A stretch of 64,000 nucleotides of DNA from Siniperca chuatsi (lineage: Eukaryota; Chordata; Actinopteri; Centrarchiformes; Sinipercidae). Where the stretch lies: assembly GCF_020085105.1 (NCBI RefSeq), contig NC_058046.1, forward strand, positions 4,686,675-4,750,674. Reading direction: 5' to 3'. The notes beneath the pieces are model-generated. The model worked only from the letters and a program-made list of their open reading frames with translations, was not told the DNA's origin and did not search any database. The stretch's first letter is position 1, and each line of letters starts with the position of its first letter. Made by a program: the position numbers and the translations under genes. Positions 29,252-40,839 of this stretch are shown here, piece by piece.

Positions 29252-32200
29252 CATTATTTTCATGACATCAATGGCTATTAAATACCAAGACAATATAGGA
29301 GTGCAATCAATTTGCATTAGGAAATAATGGGGTTTATGGGAAATGTGGTCTTCCGTTTGAGAAACAAAAGCACTTACTCTAACAGTGGGAACGAGCAAGA
29401 ACAACATCTCAGTCAGTGTGTAGGTCTGCAAATCAACTACTGAGCAAATGGACCAATTACATGTTACTCCATTAAGCTAACTCTGTGGTAGCCCTATTCT
29501 CGATTAGATATCATCAGACAAGAGGTGGTAGTACGGTGGCCATGGTGATCATGGTAATAATGATAATTATTGTTTCTTTGTATTTTTTTAATCTATTTAT
29601 TTATTTCCTTCTGTTAAGTGGTACAACTCAGCATGCATCCAGGCATATCAACACACTTAACATAGCATGCCTTTATGCACACAGACAGACACATATCCGT
29701 CTGTTTTCTCTTGATGTCAACATGTTTTTTTGTGTGGTTTTCCCTCTTTAGTCTCGTGTTTTTTTCATACTCTTTGATGTCTTACATTTTTATCTTACAC
29801 TTTTGTCACATTTAGATGAAATGTTAATAATAATTTTTAATAAAAGATAATGGGCCAGTTTTAGCTTATCGGTATTAAATGATAAAAGGACCAAAAATAT
29901 TAAGGGATTGTTATAAAACATTTTATTTTCTTATGTTATGTGTTTGCTAAAAAATTTAATTTTTTAAACTCTCAAATAATTATATCGGTATCATCCTCAA
30001 AAATCCAGTATCGGCTGTGCTCTGTCCAGCATATAGCAAGATAACTAGTGAGGAAGAATAGCTGTTAAACTGCTGCCTGTCACCTTGCTTCCTCGGCTGT
30101 GATAATAACCCAGGACTTGGTAGGGACACTAAATATACACATGCACTCATGGTCCTAAATAAGTCCTTTTGCTCTGGAGAGTATACAGGCCCACAAACAG
30201 CTGAGCTACAATAAACACTGAAGAAGCAGAAGCTTTCTTCACTGGCAGACCTTTGGCTATGGTCCACACAAAAAAAAAAATGCAGAAGCTGCTTTTAAAT
30301 GTCAGCATGTCAGGTCAGACCGATGTCACGGCACACTCACAGAATCACTGTGTCCGTTCTTGTGGTGTGTGTTCATTTTGAGTCCGAGGCCTATTTGTAG
30401 CTGTGGAGATAAAGTGTGGTGGGAAGAGACAGGCAGTCTGCAGCAGAGACGTTAGTCCTTCAATGCGACGGTGAAGGCCTCTGCCAGGACGTAAAATATG
30501 AGTTTTACAAGGCAGCCAGCAGCAGAGGAGAAAGAAGGGAAGAGCAGGACGGGAAAATGTTTAGTCACAGTCTGCTGGATTCCAATCCCAAAGGCATGCA
30601 GCTGATTCTACTCTGCTCATCCTTTCAAATCTTTCTCTGTTTTTAGAAAGTCACCTGTTTGCCCTGCCTCGTATTTTACTTCCCTCTCATGATGTTTTTT
30701 TTTTCAGATTAGAAACCACAAACAAATTGGCACAAAGAGGTGACTAGTAGTCAAACCACAAGCAAACATGTAATAAGTTAAGAAAACAGGGAAAGTGGTA
30801 AACACACACAACTACTTACTTTCATCACCACTGTCACCAGGCAATCTGAGCACTGTCTGGGAGTGAGTCAATAAGCTGGCAACCAAACAACAGTGTTACC
30901 AGCACTAGTGTCACATCTCACACACAACTCACGCTGTTCCTCAGACCTGTGTAAACACAGCTCAGTGAGAAATTACCCCGGTCATCATCAACTTCACAAG
31001 CTGAATAAATAAGAAATAAAATCTCTGATTGGTCACAAGTCTAACAGGAGCACAGGCACTGCCAACAGAAGAGGCGCTGCCAATTCAAACAAACACTTAT
31101 CCACCAACCAGGTTGTGACACACGTAAAGAACGATATCTGAACGCAGAATTGTATTTGCCACTTAAAACCCACACACCTTTAAAAAAAAAAAATAATAAT
31201 AATAATAATTGGTGACTAATTAAACAACACCTTCAAAAGTTGGACCATCAGCATGGAAAAGTGTTTCTTTTATTAGTGCTGGTTATCAGCACACCATGGG
31301 AACAACAACCTCAATGAAGGCAAAGTGACTGATAAAAGCCCTGATGGAAACTTTGTTTTCACTTGTCACACCCAAATCTCCTCCTAGTAATGCAAGCTTA
31401 CATCCTGCTTTCAACTGTTGGGACATATTCTGACATTTATTTAAACTTTATAGTCTCTTAAGATCAAAGTATCTCTTTTTGAGGCCTAAGAGTCCTGACT
31501 AAAAGGTTCCCCCAAAACTATGCTCTCAGTCACCTACTAGGAGTCTTGGCACACTTTTCTGACACTCTGCACTTGTCTATTGGATCTTAGATTGTTTAAT
31601 AAGATTTTAAAAGCACACTACACCTTGTACAAAATAGCTTTAGTGCTGTAATCGACCCGCTGTAGCCTGTATGTTTGCAAGATAAGCTGCAAGACAGTAT
31701 GTACCCCTCAAACAGTTCAGTTTGTATTCAAATGCATATCCATTGATTCTTGACACCGGTGTATATTGTGTCAAGTATATGTATATACTTAATAATCCAA
31801 TTTAAAAAAGACTGGTGCAAGACAAATAAAGTGTAGACTTTTTCTTATCAGATAAAAACAACAGTTTCCCTTTGGGAACAAAATTTGCAATAAAATCACA
31901 ATTTAATTTATCTCTGCCACGTGTCTGCAGGCTCAGAATCAAACACCGAAAGAGAAACAATTCTCCTCTCTTGTCTCAGTTTCAAAAAAGACAAACTCCT
32001 GCTAATTATAATGCATCAAACATACAGTACCTTTTATGAATGGAGACACAAACAGCAACTGCCCCTCGCTAGTTCTTTCTCAGTTCAAAGCAGTTTGTTC
32101 CTCAGAGCAGACTCTGGTTTGTCCTCTCACGTCTGCACACTCAACTGTCGCATCCCGAGTCACTTTATGTATATACTGCTGGAGCAAAGGGCAGGTTAAG

Positions 32201-33603
32201 CTGTGCGTCGACTCAACCGTTACCCAAGGGCCTTAATTATTGCCTCGCTCAGTTCTCAGGCTGATATCATCAACCAAAACTGTCATTAGATGAGAGAGTG
32301 ATGGCTATAGGTACAGTGTTGGTTCACCGAACGCATGGTCCATATGCTCCACTCATCCTGAGTGTACAACAAAGGACCACTCACCATAAAATTAACGGGT
32401 TTAGACATGATTGGCGTGGCTCAACCAGCGAGCCAGAGGTCAGAGACCGAGAAGTAAAAAGCCACAGAGCTCATGTACTTAAGTCTTGTACCTAAGCACA
32501 ATTTTGAAGTGCCAGTCAAACAGTCAAACTACATTTCAAGAAGAAATGTACTGTAAATATGATATTAACATGCCAACAGTTTTTATTGTGAGTAGATACT
32601 TGCACTTACTGCATTAAAAAAAAAAACTCTTAAAAGATGAATAACTGATTTAGCACCATAAAACTCTGAAAATGTGTTTTATTTTTGGCTGCATAAGCAA
32701 CATTGTGAAAGTGAAACATCTACTTTTTAAAGTCTGTTCCCCATTACACCACTGCTCTTGGTTAACATGCATTTCAGACAATGAATTGATGACTTCAAAC
32801 CGTAATCTCATGAAAGAAATCTGTGCAAATGAAAAATAAGAGTAATAGGCTATGTGGTGTGAAAACTGACCTCTTACATGGTATGATTAAAATATATACG
32901 TATATGAATGGTTTAAAATTTATATTAAACTATTTTCCATGGCCCTACCTGGAAAAACCCATCACTATTCCAGGTTTATCAGGACCATAGACTGTATAAA
33001 AAGAAATTAACCACGATTGCTTGTTTTTCTTCGGGAGCTTCAGGCTTTTTTTTTTCCACCTCTGGAGGGAAAACAGGAAGAGAGTGTGACTATCGGATGC
33101 ATTTAAGCGGAATTTATTTTTATAATTATGCTGACTATTGCAGAATCAGAATGATTTTAAAAAGGAGGAAACAGAAGCACATAGCACTCATTTAGTCATT
33201 CGACGTTAAGACTGCTCATTGGCTGGTTTGCACAATGTCCCCATCTCTTGCTTTGGACCCACGTTTACACACACACACACACGCTCTTTCCCCTGCTCAG
33301 TTATTTTTATTTTATTTTTTTTACTGTCTCTCGCAAAAACGAAACAAAAATCGCCGAAAGATGGAGAAGATTAAATGAAGTCAACGAGTCACGGAGTATT
33401 TAAACTTGATTTTGTTACATTAGGTTAGCTTCTATAGCAAATAAACTACGGTCCCGTATTTGTAAGCTAACCGGGCACGAGAAACCCTTATAACGTAAAT
33501 TAACTAATGTATTCACGGTTAATTATGAGCCGGTTTTAGCGGCTAGCTAACGTAGAGTCAGGTATATTAGCCAGCTTCTTGTTAGCTTTGACTGTTAGCT
33601 TAC

Positions 33604-33960
33604 CCGGTGATGCTGTTGGGGGCAGAAAAGCAGCCTTGACGTCAACTCCTCTCAACAACAACGTCCGTTTGGCTCTGACAGACCAGATATATCACATTAA
33701 AGAAGATGTCAGATGTAGGCAGCAGGATGTCTCCGGTATGTTCAGTCATTCACAGACGGGAAGGGGGGGAGGGAGTGTGTTTTTTTTTTTTGTTTTTTTT
33801 TACCCACTGTCGTCCTCCCATTCAAACAAACCTCACACGGCGGCAGCAGCAGCAGCAGCGCGTGGACGATGTCGTGGGGTTATATTCCGTAGTGACGTCG
33901 ACATTTCGCCCTTTTCAAAATGGCCGTGTCTCCCTCATGCGGCCCACACGGGTACTGCAA
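33604..33960 (-). promoter_or_regulatory. slc39a14: Candidate SLC39A14 first exon and promoter with CRE sites
   Basis: On the minus strand CACCGG/GTAAGC (GT at 33602-33603) is a good donor closing a possible first exon. The 350 bases upstream are the most GC- and CpG-rich of the surrounding 10 kb. They carry a full palindromic CRE, TGACGTCA at 33,637-33,644, a second CRE-like TGACGTCG at 33,893-33,900, and a CAG run at 33,844-33,859. The CREs fit ATF/CREB-family control, and ATF4/ATF6 regulation of ZIP14 under ER stress is reported in mammals. The transcription start and the assignment to SLC39A14 are inferred; a bidirectional promoter is possible. Confidence 0.4.
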
Positions 33961-33969
33961 GACTACACA

Positions 33970-34560
33970 TTTATCAGAATCAGAAATGCTTTATTGATCC
34001 AAGAAGGGAAACTCTTTGTTACAGCAGCTCACTGTCACGTCAGTGCACACAGGAGAAAGTACTAGCAAAAAAATATAATACAATACACTATAATACAGGT
34101 CGGAAAATAAATTAAGTACCAGGTGGGTATAAGTAAAAAATAATATAAATATGAAGTACCAAGTGGGTTTACTGTTTGATGATGATAATACAGTATAATA
34201 ATACAATGTAATAATATAAGTAATAAGTAGTAGTGCATGTACTGTTGAGTTAAGTGTAGCTTATTGAGATTATTATGAGACGGTGGATATTGCACAGCAG
34301 TAATGGAGGTATGAATAATATCAATATCGATAAATAGGAAAAACTAAATATTGCACAGGAGTAGTACACAGAATATTGCACAATCATTTCATGTATGGCA
34401 GAGATGTAATGATCAATGTCCAGTTTAGTGACCTAGGGTCATACAGACTGACACTTAGAGGGAGGAGTTGAAGAGTTTGATGGCCACAGGCAGGAATGAC
34501 TTCCTGTGGCGCTTTTTGGTGGGATGAGTCTTCCGCTGAAGGTGCTAATGCAGCTCACAG
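33970..34560. repeat. Dispersed repeat ('tttattgatcc' family)
   Basis: Opens with ATGCTTTATTGATCCAAG and AAGGGAAACTCTTTGTTACA and ends near GAGTTGAAGAGTTTGATGGC and GGAATGACTTCCTGTGGCG, blocks that recur together in teleost genomes. No intact frame. A short relative, AAGACTTTATTGGTCCTCAA, lies at about 34,795. Confidence 0.55.
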
Positions 34561-34586
34561 GGAATCTTATTTTTGTGTCTTTTCAT

Positions 34587-35146
34587 GAGTGGTGGAAAGT
34601 AACTCAAGTACAAGTACAATTTTGAGGTACTTGTACTTGAGTATTTCCATTTTCTGCTACTTTATACTTCTACTCCACTACAATTCAGAGGCAAATAATG
34701 TACTCCACTACATTTATTTTACAACTTTAGTTACTAGTTACTTTCCAGATTCAAATTAATGCTACAAAATAAAATATGGTGGTTTTGTATCAATAAGACT
34801 TTATTGGTCCTCAAGGGGAAATACAAAAGCTACCCAGCAGTGTATAAAGTAATGTGTATAAAATATATAAAAATACTATGAAAATAGTCCCACATTTACC
34901 AGCTGCAACATTAAAGTGATGAACACATTAATGCATCAATAATTATAATCTAATAATATATATTATTCTGTATATTATAAGTACTTTAAGTATATTTTGA
35001 TGGTAATACTTTTGTAGTTTTACTTAAGTAAACTTTTAAGTGCAGGACTTGTAACAGTATTTTCTACAACGTGATATTTAGCTACTTTTACTTAAGTAAA
35101 AGAGTACGTCTTTTTACTCAAGTAAAGAAATACACATTTCCACCAC
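34587..35146. mobile_element. hAT-like non-autonomous transposon, nearly complete
   Basis: Left end GAGTGGTGGAAAGTAACTC, right end ACATTTCCACCAC, with internal mirror blocks such as TACTTGAGTATTTCC and CTTTTACTTAAGTAAAAG. This is the best-preserved copy of the family also found at 2,085, 39,728 and 40,840. It is interrupted at about 34,786-34,900 by a fragment of the neighbouring TTTATTG repeat. The hAT assignment is inference from end structure. Confidence 0.6.
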
Positions 35147-35628
35147 CTCTTTTATAATGTCATGCTTTTGAGATCACGTTTCATTTGATTGTCTTCAGCA
35201 TGTTTCTGTTGTATCCATTACTTCATTTATTATATATAGCTCTTCATAGTGTTGTAAAGCTCCTTATTGTGGCATTGTTTTGCAACGTGCTCTGGGATTT
35301 TATATAGCTGCAGTCCTGCGTCTGAGGTCGTTTTTGGTAAAGTGTTTTCAAGTAATACACTTCTTTTGAGCTCATGAACACTGTCTGCTAGATACATAGA
35401 TAGATACATATCTCTAGGCCATGTTTACCTGTCTGTTTCCAATACAAATAACAGTAAATATAGAATAGGTCGAGTCTCACAAATACACAACGAATGAACA
35501 CACATGGTTGGTCTATCGCATTGATACAGACTCACATATACTGTATATTTTGTGGCGACAACAATGACCATTATGAACACACCATAAATACGATAAAGAT
35601 GGTATTCCAGTGGCTTCAACCAAATAGA

Positions 35629-35700
35629 GGGCTCGTCCGGGATTTGAACCCGGGACCTCTCGCACCCAAAGCGAGAATCATACCCCTAGACCAACGAGCC
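35629..35700 (-). tRNA. trnP-TGG: tRNA-Pro (anticodon TGG)
   Basis: The 72-base minus-strand sequence folds into a full cloverleaf: acceptor stem GGCTCGT / ACGAGCC with discriminator C, D arm with A box TGGTCTAGGGGT, anticodon stem TCTCGC / GCGAGA around loop TTTGGGT (anticodon TGG), and T arm CCCGG-GTTCAAAT-CCCGG containing the B box. No intron. It appears intact and functional. It stands alone, with no second tRNA in the window and no clear T4 terminator in the first bases downstream. Confidence 0.96.
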
Positions 35701-36264
35701 GCTTGACAAAGTTGCGTGCGATAAGAAATTTCTCATAAATTGTTTATTCTCATTGTAGTTATTTAAGCTCGTTTATTGCATCAGGTCAGCCTGAGAAGAA
35801 AAAAGGTCCTCGCCATAGATCGTATATTGACAAGATGAGTCACTTAAAGTGAAAGAAGACACATATTAACACCGACTGGAGGAGGACAGCGCATGCGTGC
35901 AGTAGAAAAATACACACAGTCCCAAGAACATTTTACAGGAAGATAGAAATAGACATACAACTAAAAACAAGGACAACAAAGCTTAACAAAGATAGGTACA
36001 ACTAAACATAGTACTATTATGTTAAGTAGGTGAAAAAAATGTGTATATATAAATATATAATAAGTAACAATGACCAATAACATACAGTGTCTTTATTCGA
36101 ATTACACAGAGATAATACAATAATGAACAAGATTTTTGGCTTTTGAAAACTGTTGGGCAATCAGGAAAAAAAAAACCCAAAACATTCTAACCAACACACA
36201 TAAAAAATATTTACATTTTTTTCCAGAGAAGTCCATCCTGTTTTTGTTTTTTTTTAACAAAAAG
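35701..36264. other. Intergenic sequence between tRNA-Pro and piggyBac relic
   Basis: An NRF1-like GCGCATGCGTGCAG lies at about 35,891. The rest is AT-rich; it probably contains the 3' flank of the piggyBac element, but I could not find a terminal inverted repeat with a TTAA target. Confidence 0.3.
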
Positions 36265-38335
36265 CTAGCTGTGCCATGCCTCAAAGCAGTTCCTGTCTGC
36301 AATGAGACAGAGGGCCACATCACACTCCTTACACTTCTGGGGGTAGACTGATTGACCTGCCTGGTCTGCCTACACTGCACGCAGGTCTTGCATCCATACG
36401 AGGCCCTCCTGCTTGTATCAGCTTGATTAGAGATTGCCACGGGTAAGGGGCCACTCTGTGCCTTGGCAGGAGGGACCGCAACTGTGACACCACACAGCTG
36501 GGCTGTCAGCTCCTCCAGGAAGGCCCTGTGGGTCATGGGGTCCTCCTGCTTCTCTCTGCAGAGCTCCTTGTGAAGGAGGAAGCTGTTCGTGGCTGCGATG
36601 TCCAGGAAGTGTAAGAACAATGTCCGGTACCAGCGCGTGCTCTTGTGGTGTACAGAGTAGTACTGGATCAGTGGGTCCGGCAAATCAACACCTCCCATGT
36701 GCTTGTTATATTCCATGACAGGTGTTGGGCATGAAATGGATTTGGTGGTCCAGCCGCTATTCTGGGTTTTGACTCTCCTCTTCACAGTGTGTCCAGAGAA
36801 TGCCTGGTGGATTGTAGAGCAGGCGTGTGTCCATCAACTTCACAAAAACCAGCGGGTCGTCACGGATCCACCTGATGGAGCCTCTACGGTGCGCGCATGT
36901 GTGTGTGTGGGGAGATTCTTGTCGCTTGTCTCTGTAAGTGCCACATGCTCCGATATTCAGGCTAAACAGATCCTTGAAGAGTTTTGGACTGGTGTGGAAC
37001 ATGTCCACAAACAGATGAAAGCCACTGCCCAGGTGTGCTGGCTTTACCAGGGACATGACAGAGTCATATGCAAGTCCAACGCCTGAGGCAAACTGTGACT
37101 TTCCGGTGCACGCAGCAAAGTCCAAAGTGTAGCCATTGCTGCTGTCAGCCAAAACCCCACTTGGTCGGCTTCGCTTTCATGTATTGCGTCATTCCAGTAT
37201 GGGCCTTTGTCGCCGCCATCCTCTCGACAACTGAAAGGTTCTGCCTGGGGTGGTAAAATGCTTTGCAAGCACGTTTGATGGTGTCCAGAAGGGGCTTCAG
37301 TCGAAACAGGCGGTCGTGATCTGGCGTCCCCTTCTTTCTGTCATTCTCAACATCTTTCTCAGGATCGCTCATGTGGATGTTCCAAGATATCTTCCGGCTG
37401 GGAATGGCACACTGAAAATGGTGTTCTTTTTCCAGTAATTCTGGATGTTATTCAGTTTCATCAACGCAAAGAAGAAAGTCAGTCCCACGTACTTGAAAAA
37501 CTCCTGGATGTCGATGTCAGTCCATGAATATGTTTTGCCTTTTGCAATGTTTTTAGCAGCTTGTTTATTTGTGTGTTGACACAGGGTCCGAGCTGCGTCA
37601 TTGCTGATAAACAGTTTGAAAAGGTCCAGTGGTTTGTATGTGCTGTTGGAGTTCAGTTGATGTCCGGGGGGGTCTTGCTGGGAGGAACCTTTTTGGCACT
37701 GGACATATGTCTGGATCTCTCTCTGTTTTCCAGGACGTGGCTGAGGCTGCTGGCTGTGGCCGAAGTGGAGATCTGGATCTTGTCCTGCTCCTTTCTCTTG
37801 ATACACTTCGTGCACGACTGGACCTGAATCTTGACCGTGCCCTGGTGTGTGGTGGAGAGAGAGATGGTGCTCTTCCTTGTGGGGGTGGGTGCTCTCCTGA
37901 AGAGAAGCAGGGGGGTTGACCTGGTGCCCTGGAGCAGAGGCGCTAGGCTCTTCATCCTGTTGATAATCATCACTGTAAAACAAATCAAATAAATAAAAAA
38001 TATTAGATACTGCTTGATACTGTCCCCTCCAACCTCCCCAAACTGAAACCTGTAGTGTAGGCCTACAATGAGCCCCAGCCCCGGTACTGGATGTGTGCTG
38101 TAGTCTACCTAGAGAGCCATTTGACTGTGGTCAAGTGAGCGCAATTTACGTGCACGAGTTCAAAAACAGCATTCGTAATAAAGACACAAAAGTAACTCCG
38201 TAACTCTTCAGCTGGATAAAGTCCCTCTTGGTAAGACAGCTCATCATCATCCGCGAGGAAACTTTCTGCTCCCGACTCCCCATCATCCTCGCTTTCCAGA
38301 AGAGGTTCGCTGGCTTCTTCGCTGCGTGATGCCAT
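36265..38335 (-). pseudogene. piggyBac transposase relic (PGBD-like), frameshifted
   Basis: Read from the minus strand, an acidic N terminus starts at 38333-38335 (MASRSEEASEPLLESEDD). A likely intron follows, whose acceptor TTTTACAG ends at about 37,979. Collinear piggyBac blocks come next in several frames: DLFKLFISNDAARTL, FKYVGLTFFFALMKL, RLFRLKPLLDTIK, LADSSNGYTLDF, LFVDMFHTSPKLFKDL, NIGACGTYRDKR, SIRWIRDDPLVF, EYNKHMGGVDL, then the cysteine-rich C-terminal finger (GCKTCVQC, and CDVALCLIADRNCFEAWHS in another frame), stop at 36265-36267. Asp residues of the expected catalytic set are visible in LAD, FVD and GVD. At least four breaks (about 37,395, 37,150, 36,805 and 36,345) disrupt the frame, one apparently a small deletion after KWG. 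It cannot make a full transposase unless the breaks are sequence errors. Confidence 0.85.
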
Positions 38336-38467
38336 TTTTATAAAAGCAGAAGTATTCTCAAAACAACTACCATGCGTCTCTGCGCGACTGGCGCCACCGC
38401 GCATTTCTTCTGTTATCACTTCCAGTCCATTTGTTGTTCTTCTTCTTCTTGCTCTTCTTCTTCTGCT

Positions 38468-38815
38468 GCTTCTTTAGATTAGATTACATTCAACTTTATT
38501 GTCATTACACAAGTACAAGGCAGTTTAGGTCTAACCAGAAGTGCAATAAGCAAGTGCAGGAAATGAAGTGTGTGCATAAATGCAGGATAGAGCAGTATTA
38601 TGAAAATGTTTACTAAAAAAGTGCTACTGTGGACATTATATACAGATGGCATTACTATAAACAGAAGCATACTGATGGATAATGAATTGGACTGGGCAGA
38701 ACAGTAGTGCAATGAATATAAAGTAGTGCAATTTATGGAAATAGTTAACAGTGCAGTAGATGACTTAACTGTGTTTAAGTGCAAAAAAGTGATAAATGTG
38801 ATGAGATGCCTCATA
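38468..38815. repeat. Dispersed repeat ('gattagattacattcaactttattgtcat' family)
   Basis: Opens TAGATTAGATTACATTCAAC, a recurring teleost repeat head; a short relative is at 43,948-44,010 in STAMBP intron 4. Contains several AGTGCAATA-type blocks, no intact frame. The family is not named. Confidence 0.5.
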
Positions 38816-38819
38816 GGGT

Positions 38820-40170
38820 TGGACTGGGGAGCTGATGTAGCATCCTTGAATATATAGCGCTAATTAGATCCAGGCTGGATTATGGGAGTGTAGTATATGG
38901 ATCTGAATCAAAAACTGTGCTTGGGCCCTCAGATTTTGCATAGGAGCAGGAAGAACATCACCCATGTGTGCCCTGCAAGCCAAAGCAGGAGAAATGCCTC
39001 TGTTTTCACGCAGGAAACAGCTCAGAGTCAACTACTGGATGAATTGGAGATAATCACCCAACCAAAAGAAGTGCTACAGGCCTGCTGGGAAAGGGAGGGA
39101 ACAGTAAAATCAAGTTTTGGCTGGACAGAGACCTGGGAATGCTGCCCGACAGTGATGTGGTCTACAACCTCTGTGTAGAACCACTGGTGGTAGATTTAGA
39201 GTTACTTTACATTAAGGCAAGAAAGAAAAGTAAATGAGTTCTATAGTTATACAGAAAGTAAATACACAGAGTATGTACAGGTGTTTATGGATGGATCAAA
39301 AGATCCAATAACAGACTGACTGTGCAGTCGCAGTTCCTAGCCACAGAGTAATATGCAAACGGACATCAAACTTCAGTGTATACACGGTTGAGTTGTACAC
39401 CATTTGGATGGCCAGTAATCACCAAGACCTACTATTTGAAATAATGTAAATACACTCTTGAGTAATCAAACTAGACACTGTGGTCACGCATGGGCATTAT
39501 GGGTAACGAGAGAGTGGACAAACTAGCCAAACGAGATGTTAAAAAAAAGAAAACATAGACACCACAATTAAACTTTCAAAATCAGAGGGAAAGGGTATTG
39601 CATGGAAGAAAATCAATGAAGAGTGGCGGCAGCACTGAGATCAGGAGACAAGAGGAAGACAACTACATGCAATACAAAATAGTGGGGTACTGAGAGAAAC
39701 AGGGGAGGAAATAGAAGAGGGGTGCTGGAATAAGTGCTCAGATCTTTTACTTAAGTAAAAGTAGCAAGAACACGATGTAGAAATACTGTGTTACAAATAA
39801 AAGTCGCAGAAAATGGAAATACTCAAGTAAAGTACTTTAAAATTGTAGGCTACTTAAGTTCAGTACAGAGTGAATGTAGTTACTTTCCACCACTGGTAAT
39901 GAATGACCAGACTAATAGGACACAGTAATCTGAATGGGGCTCTCCACATTATAGGGAAGCATCAAACTGGACTTTGTGAACATTGTCAGGTACCAGAAAC
40001 AGTAGAACACGTAGCTGCTTGTTAAGTGTAGGAAAAATATACCTCAGAAAGAAAGGAGCAGGGCAAGAATAATAGGGAGAATCTGACAATCCGGACACTG
40101 TAGGAGCTAACTAACTCCAGAAGATGGCAGTAATGCAACACCAGGGATGCAAGCTGCCGCTAAACATCAA
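38820..40170 (+). mobile_element. Decayed LINE with RNase H and zinc-knuckle remnants
   Basis: Plus-strand pieces in shifting frames: RSRLDYGSVVYGS (end of reverse transcriptase), VFMDGSKDP and GNERVDKLAKR (RNase H motifs), and GLCEHCQVPETVEHVAACL (the C-terminal CCHC knuckle of I-like LINEs). Stops and shifts interrupt it throughout. The 3' end reads GATGGCAGTAATGCAACACC and GCTGCCGCTAAACATCAA, then the GAA tail. A hAT-like element is inserted at 39,728-39,893. The clade (an RNase H-bearing I/Nimb-type LINE) is inferred. Confidence 0.75.
39728..39893. mobile_element. hAT-like MITE nested in the LINE
   Basis: Carries TTTTACTTAAGTAAAAGTAG and ends TAGTTACTTTCCACCACTGG, matching the element at 34,587-35,146. 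LINE sequence resumes directly after, so the LINE is older than this insertion. Confidence 0.6.
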
Positions 40171-40220
40171 AGAAGAAGAAGAAGACGACGACGACGACGA
40201 CGACGACGAAGAAGAAGAAA
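40171..40220. repeat. (GAA)n/(GAC)n trinucleotide tract
   Basis: AGAAGAAGAAGAAGACGACG expanding into seven or so GAC units and back to GAA. It is the tail of the LINE and lies about 20-60 bases from the inferred STAMBP promoter. Confidence 0.85.
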
Positions 40221-40228
40221 AAAAACGT

Positions 40229-40342
40229 GATGACGGAAGTTGTTTTGATTGCGGAAGTGTGTTTTAGGAGGACTCTAATTTGACCGTATTTTGATCTAGC
40301 TGCATGTAGGCCTCTGGGAGCTTCAGTTTACAGCTCGATTAG
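40229..40342 (+). promoter_or_regulatory. stambp: STAMBP core promoter and 5' noncoding exon
   Basis: Two ETS-type sites, ACGGAAGT (40,235) and GCGGAAGTGT (40,252), lie just upstream of a noncoding exon that ends at the strong donor GATTAG/GTAAGA (GT at 40343-40344). The exon joins the start-codon exon whose acceptor is CTCCGCAG at 42941-42948. No TATA box. The transcription start is inferred near 40,260-40,290. Confidence 0.6.
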
Positions 40343-40839
40343 GTAAGAATGAAGATAAAGTTCCTCGGTGGTTGCTAGCTGCTTAATCTTTTTAACACTC
40401 GTATTGTAAAGAACTCTGGGTTTGCTAAGTTAGCTAGTAAGATAGCGCGGCTACCGCGATGTCGTTGAGGAACATTGACCACTTTAGTGGCGGGGCTAGC
40501 GAGATGTCAAGAGGGAAAAAGGGAAAAAACATATTTTTTTTATGACCACCAGAGCATGCCAGCAGACCAGGAGGTTTCTAAATGAGGTCTGAACGTTGTT
40601 TCACTCACTATTTGAGCTGGAAAGGGCCCACAGTTTCTCAATTTGTCTGTTTTACCACTGGATCTTTTCTGAGTGACAGTCAGCTGAAGGTTCGTTGGTT
40701 TTCTAGATAAAATAATTAAAATAATCTATAGGTGCAGTAAGTATGTTGATAAACTGTGGCTACAGTCCTACAGTTATTTTTGCTTTTTTTTGTTTACATT
40801 TTTTCACTCATTGCTCAAAATATTTTCAAATTAGCAGGG

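Noticed and set aside
30826-31000. Minus-strand GAAA/GTAAGT donor as another SLC39A14 first exon
   Set aside because: Good donor by itself, but no CpG-rich promoter or acceptor context; kept only as a remote possibility.
33579-34115. 178-codon plus-strand frame
   Set aside because: Contains F and A homopolymers from T and CAG runs, crosses into a dispersed repeat at 33,970 and has no family motif.
36697-37919. Plus-strand frames of 88-129 codons
   Set aside because: Antisense to the piggyBac relic; minus-strand frames carry the recognisable transposase motifs.
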